Source of the DNA: Hymenopus coronatus
Lineage: Eukaryota; Arthropoda; Insecta; Mantodea; Hymenopodidae
Length of the DNA: 64,000 nucleotides
NCBI GenBank assembly: GCA_030762935.1
Contig: CM060884.1
Coordinates: 75,280,696-75,344,695, forward strand
Direction of reading: 5' to 3'
Positions within the stretch are counted from its first letter, which is position 1; every line of letters begins with the position of its first letter. Positions 56,300 through 64,000 of the stretch are shown here, piece by piece. Made by a program: the position numbers and the translations under genes. The notes below the pieces were generated by a model. That model worked only from the letters and a program-made list of their open reading frames with translations. It did not search any database and had not been told where the DNA came from.

Positions 56300-56965
56300 T
56301 TTGTGAGTAAGATTTTGTCTATCTCTTAAGATTTTCCAGTTATACAAAAGGTATGCAGAATAAGGTCTTCCGATGCTATTTTCTGAAAATTCAAGATGTA
56401 ACTTTTTTCATAAAATATCTTTAATATACGGTATTTTAATGAAAATGTTAGTCAGTTTTGAGAAAATCAAAATGTTTCCATGTAAACGATAGTTGGGGAT
56501 GAGGAATTTTCTTGAAAATGCCTGTGCCACATCCATGGAAGATACTCAACTGAAATACCAAGTTTGGTATTTAACGTTTTTGAGCTATGCTGTCCACACA
56601 CACGGAGGTGTTTTTAGAAATGCCTTTTATGGATTCAGGGGTCCCGGGCCGCACCGTGGCCGAGTGGTCAGACTTCTCCCCTCTCACCTAGGCGGCCCGG
56701 GTTCGATCACCTAACGACCGCATATGACATTTGTGATGGACAAAGCGGCGCAGGGGCGGGTTTTCTCCTGGTTCTCCGATTTCCCCCGCCATTACCTTCC
56801 ACCGGGGCTCCATTTTCATGTATCATCAGTGTCATCGCCAGAGCAGTAAAAGCGGGAGTTAAACTCTACAAAAAAAAAAAAAAAAAAAATCAGGGGGTCC
56901 CAAAAATATATTTCCGGTGCAATACCTTCACTTTACACTATGGCATAGTACGTGTAGACAAAGTA
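56300..56965 (+). mobile_element. TH element 3' two-thirds, interrupted by a SINE
   Basis: It starts in the middle (TTGTGAGTAAGATTTTGTC) directly after the opposite-orientation copy. It runs through GTTGGGGATGAGGAATTTTC, is interrupted at GGATTCAGGGGTCCC by a SINE, and ends at GTGTAGACAAAGTAA. Confidence 0.8.
56646..56889 (+). mobile_element. tRNA-derived SINE with poly(A) tail and target duplication
   Basis: Head CACCGTGGCCGAGTGGTCAG (box A) and GGCCCGGGTTCGATCAC (box B), body with GGTTTTCTCCTGGTTCTCCG and TTTCCCCCGCCATTACC, a short 3' part GCGGGAGTTAAACTCTAC, and an A20 tail. TCAGGGGTCCC/TCAGGGGGTCCC flank it. The head is Leu/Ser-tRNA-like. It shares the head and core with the 136-bp-monomer SINEs but has a different tail. 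Confidence 0.9.
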
Positions 56966-57049
56966 ATAGGTTGAGCTATTGTTGTGTTGAGCCTTGAGTA
57001 GCAGAATGTGATGCACGTTTGAAACACGGATCCTTTTGGTTCTGTACAG

Positions 57050-57274
57050 ATGGCTCTAGTGGCATCGAAATATCTAGCATACTATGTGCTGATTAAGGGT
57101 ACTCAGCTCCCCGTGGTGCTCCACAGAGCTCAATCACCTGTGTTCGGATTGCTAAAGCCTAACGAACCAGTGATCCATTTCACGAGGCATGTTAATGCAG
57201 CTTCTGACGTCACTCTAGCCAATCAAATACTATATTATGTCACTGAAATACTGCTCTTCAACTTAAACTATTAA
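57050..57274 (+). CDS. Weak exon-like open frame, unknown
   Basis: TTTTGGTTCTGTACAG, a good acceptor, is followed by ATG and 74 codons without stop (MALVASKYLAYYVLIKGTQL and on to ASDVTLANQILYYV). The stretch is not in any repeat seen here and is less AT-rich than its surroundings. No family is recognised, and no donor site is needed because it ends at a stop. It may be chance. Confidence 0.15.
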   Translation: MALVASKYLAYYVLIKGTQLPVVLHRAQSPVFGLLKPNEPVIHFTRHVNAASDVTLANQILYYVTEILLFNLNY

Positions 57275-57334
57275 TCATTTTCCTCATTCGGAATATTACA
57301 GAACTTCTGTTAGCTTCAAGAGTCGCAAAAGAAG

Positions 57335-58150
57335 ACCACTAGACTTACGCTATATCGCGGTAACAAATTATTGTTGAAAAGCTAATTCCTCCATCTACTT
57401 CATGATAGTCGAGATAAATATTCCTTGTAAGCTGAAGGGAACTAATGCACTATACTAAAGCGATAGTCACATCCTTTAAAAGTCGTTTGCCATGTGGTTG
57501 AAATCCATTTCTTTGCATGACCAGGAGTTTAAAAAGTTTTTTTTTAGTAAATTAAATCTTAAATAAAATCGAGAAATGTGTCGCAAATGGTCAATAATAC
57601 GAAAACATTATATATCATATAAATTGTTTCTTTTAAGGAGATTATATTTTGATGTAGTAACTTTTAAGCTATATGTGTTGGTGTACGGGTTATGCAAAAG
57701 TTATAAAATTCATCTTCAATGCTATTCTCAGAAAATTCAAATTTATATTTTACTTTTCATGTAAGCATCTTTTATTCACGGTATTGTAATGAAAATCGTT
57801 AGAACCATTTTTGAGAACATCAAAGTTTATGGAAGCTTTATCTATGTAAAGCGTAGTTGGGGATGGGGGGATTTTCTTGAGAATCTTCGTGTCGCATCCT
57901 TGGAAGATACTGAACTTAAATACCAAGTTTTGTATTCAACGCTCTTTTCGTTTCTGAGCTATGCTGCCGACAGACACGCACACACACATACACATGCACA
58001 ACCGGACTTCTTTCTAAAAATGCTTTTCTTTTTTGGCTTTAAGGGGACCCAAAAATCCATTTCCGGTGAAATCGCAGTATCGAACTTTTGGGTAGAGTGG
58101 AATATCTTCTCTATACTCTTTGTACATAGTACGTATAGAGAAAATAAAAA
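57335..58150 (+). mobile_element. TH element, subfamily B
   Basis: The first bases of the 5' end are lost (CACTAGACTTACGCTATATC in place of CACATGACTTTCTCTACATC). B-type GTTGAAATCCATTTC is at 57497. Core GTTGGGGATGGGGGGATTTTC at about 57853; (AC)n at 57975. It ends ATAGAGAAAATAAAAAG. Confidence 0.85.
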
Positions 58151-58990
58151 GTATTTTTAGAAAAAGGTCCTGTGTGCATGAGTCTGTGATCACGATAACT
58201 TAAAAAGGCCAAGTCAGTAAAATACCAAACTTGGAATTTAAGTTTGTTATCTTCTAAGAAAGCGACAAGAAGATTTTCAAGAAACCCCCCCCCCCACAAA
58301 CTAGCCTTTTGATTAAAATACAGTATATTAAAGATAGCAGGGCAAAAATCTGATTTGTTCCATTTATATGACTTTCTCTACATCTCTGCAACATACCATT
58401 GTTAAAAAAAAAACTTATGCTTCAAGAGAAAATTAAAAGCATTTTTAGAAAAATGTCCATGTGTCTGTGAACACAATAGCTCAAGTCGGCAAAATACCAA
58501 ACTTGTAATTTAAGTTTAGTACCTTCCAGTGCTGATACCTTAAGATTTTGAAAATATCTCTTCCTTCCCAGCTACACTTTTCTCAAAAAAATTTTCTAAA
58601 ATTTTGATTTTAACAAAAATAGCTCAAAAGATTTTGATTAAAATATTGTACGTATATTAAAATGATAGAAGAATTTTTAATTTTCGGGGTACAGCCTGTG
58701 AGAAAGCACCTTTATTCTAGATACACTTTACTGAATATTGCGTAACTTGTAAACCGTAAGAGATCGACAGAAACTTACTACACCTAAAATTTACATATCG
58801 TTAAAAGTAACAAGTCATTTAATATCCGAGTTTTTTGGTGAGTTTGCAGTTTCTGAGATACTCCTTGTTATTTGCATAAGATTTAAGATACGTAAACATT
58901 TCTAACGCGGAAATTTGTAAAATATGCATACGAAATATCCCCTTATTTACCTTTAGCTTATACGGAGCAAGAAATTATAATTTGCCTAAC
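58151..58990. mobile_element. Cluster of three TH fragments in alternating orientation
   Basis: 58151-58335 minus (microsatellite-flank to GTATATTAAAGATAG, with a C12 run at 58286), 58347-58438 plus (5' end TCTGATTTGTTCC only), and 58439-58990 minus (from AGCATTTTTAGAAAAATG to the B-type segment, heavily diverged). Confidence 0.7.
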
Positions 58991-59475
58991 GAAAGGATGC
59001 AGTTGTTAGAGAAGGTCGCTTGTGGAGCATGGCAGGGTTTAGTTAGAGTGGTCAGAGAAGAATGGAATATAGTACAGTACCAGCTGTCTAAAGAAAGAAT
59101 GCAGTTGTTTGAGAAGGTCACTTGTGGAGCATGGCACGGTTTAGAGTGGTCAGAGAAGACTGGAATATAGTACAGTACTCCCTGACTGACGAAAGAATGC
59201 AGTTGTTAGAGCAAGTCGCTGGTGTAGCATTGCACGGTTTAGAGTGGTCAGAGAAGACTGGAATATAGTACAGTACTCCCTGTCTGACGAAAGAGTGCAG
59301 TTGTTAGGGAAGGTCGTTGGTGTAGCATGGCATGGTTTAGAGCGGTCAGAGAAGACTGGAATATAGTACAGTACTACCTGTCTGACGAAAGAGTGCAGTT
59401 GTTAGGGAAGGTCGTTGGTGTAGCATGGCATGGTTTAGAGCGGTCAGAGAAGACTGGAACATAGTACAGTACAGT
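58991..59475 (+). repeat. 98-bp tandem repeat, five units
   Basis: Units start GAAAGRRTGCAGTTGTT at 58991, 59093, 59191, 59289 and 59387. The first unit is 102 bp and the rest exactly 98 bp. The last two units differ at very few sites. Each contains GTGGTCAGAGAAGACTGG and ATATAGTACAGTAC. 98 is not a multiple of three, so the short open frame across two units is not meaningful. Confidence 0.95.
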
Positions 59476-59644
59476 CTGACCAGTAAAACATCAGCACAGC
59501 GAACGTAAACAGGAATAAACTAAACGATCCACAGCAAGTTTAGATGTTTTCTTTATCAAATATTAATTTTCTTCTTTGTGAGTGTTTGACTACGCGCGGC
59601 GGGGTTTGATTCGAACACGTCCACTGTAACAGACTCAACTGCAG

Positions 59645-59822
59645 GCAAGGCCACGCGTGGTTATACCACTCACCTCTGACCTAGACGGCCCGGATTCGAT
59701 CCCAAACCACCGCAGCTGATATTTTTGGTGAACAAAGCGGTGCAGGGGCAAGGTTTCCCCAGTCATCACATTCACAGTGATCCATCTTCATTCCATGTGT
59801 CAACGTTATACACAGCCCATAA
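59645..59822 (+). mobile_element. tRNA-derived SINE, degraded copy
   Basis: CTAGACGGCCCGGATTCGAT (box B) and AAAGCGGTGCAGGGGCAAGG match the SINE at 56646. The tail TTCATTCCATGTGTCAACG is of a different type and there is no A run. Confidence 0.7.
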
Positions 59823-60075
59823 AAGTCTGATGTAGTCCATACATATGACTTTCCCTTCAACAAATTATTGTTAAAAAGCTTATTCTTCTATTTACCTCAT
59901 ACTAGTCCAGTCACAATTAGCAGAAATAGTCTTATTGCTTGCTTCCTTGTAAGTAGAAGCGAAATAAGGGAGTACCATAGGTTAAAGTGATAATCAAAAG
60001 CTGGTTGCTATGAGACTGGCGTTTCTATATTTGTATGAACAGGAGTTGACAGAGTCCTGTATGAGAAAACTATAC

Positions 60076-60220
60076 GTTTTTACTTTCTCCATACGCACTA
60101 TGTACATAGTGTATAGAGAGAGTATTGCACTCCACCAAAAATTCCATACCGAGATTTCACCGGAAATATATGTTTTAGGGTCCCCAATATCCAAAAAAAG
60201 CATTCTCACAAAAAGGTCCG

Positions 60221-60253
<33 letters not shown>

Positions 60254-60940
60254 TGTGAACACGATAACTCAAAAACGAAAAGTCGGTAAAATACCAAACT
60301 TGGTATTAAGTTTAGTATCTTCCAGGGATGCGACACGAACATTTTAAGAAAAATTCTTCCACCCCCAACTACCCTTTACATGGAACTTTTTTCAAAAATT
60401 TTGATTTTCGCAAAAATGGCTCTAATGATTTCGATTAAAATTTTGGATATTAAACATATTTACCTGACAAATGAAATGTATATCTTGAATTTTCTGATGA
60501 GTAGTTTAATCTGGATGAATTTTACTAAATTTTGAATAACTGCTAAACCGTAAGGGATGGACAAAAACTTACTCCACAAAAATATAGAGTACATTAAAAC
60601 ACACAATTTATGTTATATAGATTTTTTTCGCGGAGTTCGTCGTTTTTGTGACATTCCTAATTTTTGGTTTCTGTTATGAAAAACGTATACTTTTCTCATA
60701 CTGGAACTTGTCAACTCATATCCATATAAACAAAGGAACTTCATTGACATATCAACCAGCTTTTGACTATCACTTTAATCTACGGTTGTCCCTTATTTCG
60801 CTTCTACTTACAATGATGCGAGTAATAAGACTATTTCTGCTAATTTTTTCTGATTAGCATAAAGTAAATAGAAGTGTAAGCTTTTTAAGAATTATTTGTT
60901 GCAGGGATATGGAGAAAGTCATGTGAATGGTACACATCAG
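60076..60940 (-). mobile_element. TH element, subfamily A, full length, nested in another TH
   Basis: It runs from ACTTTCTCCATACGCAC (hairpin GCACTATGTACATAGTG) to ATGTGAATGGTACACATCAGA. The interrupted host sequence on both sides is a T run, giving a second precise insertion boundary for the family. The microsatellite is a clean (GT)n at 60222-60250. Confidence 0.9.
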
Positions 60941-61308
60941 ATTTTTTAAAGCTGTAACCAAAAACAAAGAATATCTCAAAAACGACCAACTTCACGAAAA
61001 AAATGTATACAACATAAATTGTGTGTTTTAATGTGCTCTACATTTTTTGTGTGGTAAGTTTTTGTTAGTCTTCAGAATCTATTCCCAGAAAATTCAAATT
61101 ATACATTTTATTTGTCAGGTAAATATTATAAACAAAGTCGGTAGAGCCATTTTTTAGAAAATCAAAATTTTCGAAAAAATTTCCATGTAGAGGGTAACTG
61201 GGGCTGGAGGGATTTTCTTGAAAATCTTCGTGTCACACCCTTGGAAGATACTAAACATAAATACCAAGTTTGGTAGTTTACCGACTTTTCGTTTTTGAGT
61301 TATCATGT

Positions 61309-61718
61309 TCACAGACACACGGACACACACACAGACACACACACACACAGACATACGGACACACAGACACACGGACACAGGGACACACGGACACACACAC
61401 ACGGACACACACACACACACAGACACACGGACACACACACACACAGACACACACACAGACACACGGACACACACACACGGACACACACACACAGACACAC
61501 ACACAGACACACGGACACAGGGACACACGGACACACACACACGGACACACACACACAGACACGGACACACACACACAGACACACACACACACAGACACAC
61601 ACACAGACACACGGACACAGGGACACACGGACACACACACACACGGACACATACACACACACACACACGGACACACGGACACACAGACACACGGACACAC
61701 ACGGACACACGGACACAC
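61309..61718. repeat. Expanded (CA)n/(CACGG) compound microsatellite
   Basis: About 410 bp of ACACAC, ACACGG and ACAGAC words without other sequence. Other TH copies have 15-60 bp at this place. Five of six frames are open (poly TH/TD or CVSV), which is a consequence of the repeat. Confidence 0.95.
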
Positions 61719-61797
61719 AAAGAATAATCTTGAGTAAGAAGTTTGTTTGCAGAGCAGCTAGAGAAAGCCATGCGAGTGAAACACATCAGATTTTTAA

Positions 61798-62389
61798 ACC
61801 TTCATTCCTGTGGAAATATAATTAAATTAAAGTATGGATCGTGTCTGGTGGAGAAATACAGGCGCCGGATGATATGAAATGTTTCAGAAAGTTAGTAAGA
61901 TAACTCCCACCACACTTTTGTATTAGAGCAAGGAAAAGAAAGAAAGCTTTGACAGAATGTACAACCGCCTTTTTCTTATTTGCTGGATGGCGTCTAGAGA
62001 AGAAAGAAGAACATGTCAGATGGCTTGAAGAGAATCGTATAAATACTTATTACACGACTGTCTGCTGTTCTTCGTGTTAACCTTTGTTAAGTGGAAACCT
62101 GTCCACATGGAAACAAAATCATATTATGTTGTCAAGACGAGTTTGTTCTAGTGGGTGTGGTCTATTTCCCCCCATAACCACCTCTATCCACAAATTACGC
62201 AACAAAACAATTTTGGAGGACATTTTGTCAAGACATGGTATTTTAATAAAAATTATTCTTTTTCCCAAAATATAAATTTTCAAAAACTACTCGGGAGGTC
62301 CGGATTCGATCTACGTCGACCGCAATCTCCAGTCGTGGGTTTTTCCATGGTTTTCTTGGGGCCGCTTAGGCGAATGATCGGGTGCTGTA
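61798..62389. other. Mostly unassigned; possible SINE remnant near its end
   Basis: Single-copy sequence to about 62280. 62285-62385 has GGAGGTCCGGATTCGATC (box B-like) and TTTTCCATGGTTTTCTTGGG, resembling a SINE core. No coding signal. Confidence 0.3.
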
Positions 62390-63624
62390 CGAGGGTCGGC
62401 TGTTAAGTCACTGGCCTCACACAGATATGGCACCACTAGGCCAGTTATACGGGCTGATAAGTCCTGGGCCTCACACAGATATGGCGTCACTAGGCCAGTT
62501 AAACGATATCATCGTATAGTTAAACTCTAGACTAGCTTGCATCCATAGTTACAGGTCAATAGATTGTTTAGTTTTCGAATTTTAAACAAGACAACTTTAG
62601 AGTCTTCTCGAAAATGGAGGATTTGGGAAAACGAGCATGATTAAATACTTCCATTTGAAAGGCTCAACGCCTAAAGAAATCAAAAAGGAAATGGACAAAG
62701 ACTCTGTCCCTTCATATTCAATGATTAAAGGGTGGGTTGCGAGTTTAAAATGGGACGTACGAGCACTAGTGATGAGCCTCGCTCTGGACGCCCTGTAGAA
62801 GTGACAACTCCAGAGATCATTGAACAAATGCCATCGTTTAGTACTGGAAGACCGCAGATTAAAGTTGTTTGAGATAGCAGAGGTTGTAAACATATCAAAA
62901 GAACGTGCAAGTAATATTGTAAGAGATGTTTTGGGTTGTAACAAGTTCTGTGCAAGATGGGTTTCTGTTAAAAATGTGGAGCTCTACCGTTAAAATCCCA
63001 GTACATTTTTGAGACGGTTTATTACCATGGATGAAACTTGGATACATCAGCACACAGTAGAAGGTAAATCATAGTTTAAACAGTTGATAGTGCCAGGTTA
63101 ACCAACTCCAAAAAAGGAAAATTCAGTTTGGTCAGCTAACAAGGTTATGGCGAGTGTTTTCTGGGATGCACAGGGAATTATTTTTATTGATTACTTGGAA
63201 AAGGGTAAAAGTATCACTGGTGACTACTACGCAAGCTTACTGCAACGTTTCAGTGATGAGGTGAAAATAAAAGTACCTCATTTGGAAAAAAAAAAAAATT
63301 CATCACGATGCTTCGGCCTCCCCTGATCTCAATAATATGTATCTCGAGAAGTAATCGCATTCAGTCATTGCAATGAGAAAACTGTGTAAATGGAAGAACG
63401 GCTAGATTATGCACTCTATTCGCCAGATCTAGCACACAGTGATACCACCTGTTCCCAAACCTCAAAACATTTCTTGGAGGACGAACATTTCACAGCAACG
63501 ATGAGGTCATTGATGCGGTAAACAGCTATTAAATTAGAACACCGATACGACAAATGTATTAGCCTTTCTGGAAATTATGTTATATTTTTTAATGAGAGGT
63601 CCGGGACTTATCAGCCGGCCCTAG
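62390..63624 (+). pseudogene. Mariner transposon, nearly full length, many mutations
   Basis: Ends CGAGGGTCGGCTG and, inverted, CTAGGGCCGGCTG are flanked by TA. The transposase (62614 onward) has YFHLKGSTPKEIKKEMDKDS, SDEPRSGRPVEVTTPEIIEQ, FITMDETWIHQHT (first catalytic Asp), VMASVFWDAQGIIFIDYLEK, ITGDYYASLLQRF, VKIKVPHLEKK, then degraded sequence where HQDNAPxH should be, SPDLAHSDTT, and KLEHRYDKCISLSGNYV. At least three frameshifts and two stops are present. The 5' end holds two tandem versions of the terminal region (62390 and about 62448). Length 1,235 bp matches the family. It is inactive. Confidence 0.9.
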
Positions 63625-63639
63625 TAGTTACAGCGAGTA

Positions 63640-63735
63640 GCTTTTAAAAGGCTTGACTATCACCTAGTGCATTCTACTTGTAAGTAGCGAATTTCCGCTA
63701 TGAGAGTCACGTGAATGGAAAACAGCATATGTTCT
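63640..63735 (-). mobile_element. TH 5'-end remnant
   Basis: TAGCTTTTAAAAGGCTTGAC, a short ACTTGTAAGTAGCG piece and AGTCACGTGAATGG follow the order of the TH 5' end with large deletions. Confidence 0.5.
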
Positions 63736-64000
63736 AAGCTTTAGAGCTATTTTATTTATCTTTTTAAACATTTATATGTATCTAAATTCAGTCCGTGAAT
63801 GTATCTGTCATATCACATGTATCCTTTAACTAAAGTTCGACTTTGTAGCTATATTTACTTTAACACCGACTTATCAGCACCTGATACCCACACAATAACG
63901 TTATGTTTATCCGGGAAACATGCATTGCCGATCTCAAATTACTCAATCTCGCAAATTATTTCGGTGTAGTTCATTAACACCCTGCATATACTGCAGTAAT
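63736..64000. other. Unassigned AT-rich stretch
   Basis: Nothing recognised. Confidence 0.3.

Larger units (their letters stand above)
59826..61725 (+). mobile_element. TH element, subfamily A, split by another TH and with an expanded microsatellite
   Basis: The 5' part 59826-60075 ends ACTATACGTTTTT and the element continues at about 60941 with TTTAAAGCTGTAACC, which is contiguous in other copies. It then reaches its CA/CACGG tract, which has expanded to about 410 bp, and ends there. The hairpin is missing. 61738-61797 is a minus-strand TH 5' end. Confidence 0.85.

Noticed and set aside
61154..61825. Several 135-210-codon open frames on both strands (poly Thr-His, Cys-Val)
   Set aside because: Produced by the CA/CACGG microsatellite; open in five frames at once.
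286..63735. Recurrent 60-130-codon open frames with similar peptides (for example [14 protein letters not shown] or FPVKSRYRIFGW)
   Set aside because: They recur because the TH repeat recurs. They are in both orientations, shift frame between copies and lack a consistent start, so they are not genes.

Overview
The window is AT-rich, repeat-dominated metazoan DNA, almost certainly from an arthropod and probably an insect. The reasons are tRNA-derived SINEs with pol III box B sequences, several mariner/Tc1-type transposon relics, an I/Nimb-like LINE with an (ATC)n 3' tail, a Penelope-like retroelement, and no bacterial operon structure. The order is not resolvable from the sequence alone. No complete host gene is visible. 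The best host-gene signal is a candidate internal exon at 58-194; weaker exon-like stretches lie at 2007-2117 and 57050-57274.

The dominant component, roughly 40% of the window, is one interspersed family that I call TH (terminal hairpin). Complete copies are about 0.86 kb. In + orientation a copy starts TCTGATGTG, carries a 12-bp motif ACTTTCTCTACA about 24 bases in, has a purine/CA-rich microsatellite near its 3' third, and ends in a palindromic hairpin around GTACTATGTACATAGT followed by TGTAGAGAAAGT and an A run. No TH copy has a convincing coding region. The copies occur in both orientations, are often head to tail, and are often nested in one another. The structure resembles non-autonomous Helitron2/Helentron-type elements (HINE, DINE-1, mini-me), but the assignment is inference.

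Layout. 1-2.2 kb: candidate exons, a TH copy and a palindromic mariner derivative. 2.2-9.7 kb: SINEs, a Tc1-like relic, a mariner relic and several TH copies. 9.7-18 kb: a dimeric tandem repeat, TH copies, SINEs, two DDE-transposon relics and a tRNA-like sequence. 18-33 kb: mostly TH copies, with SINEs, mariner fragments and an AAT-rich microsatellite. 33.9-37.5 kb: a decayed LINE 3' end whose tail runs into a 2.8-kb CTGT-based minisatellite that is open in all three forward frames. 37.5-46.4 kb: TH copies, including one caught in a filled/empty-site comparison with 12.9-13.3 kb. 46.3-54.95 kb: a three-layer nest in which a TH copy is interrupted by a full-length LINE (46441-54199), itself interrupted by a Penelope-like inverted dimer (47409-49365). 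55-64 kb: more TH copies, SINEs, a 98-bp tandem repeat, a very long CA/CACGG microsatellite inside a TH copy, and a nearly full-length mariner relic.

The window therefore reads as a record of transposable-element activity rather than a gene neighbourhood. DDE transposases and the LINE/Penelope polymerases are the only recognisable proteins, and every one is broken. The most informative items are the TH family with its insertion-site evidence, hammerhead-ribozyme-like motifs in both arms of the Penelope dimer, a mariner derivative that seems to have spread after becoming palindromic, and a SINE whose tail contains a variable number of 136-bp monomers.
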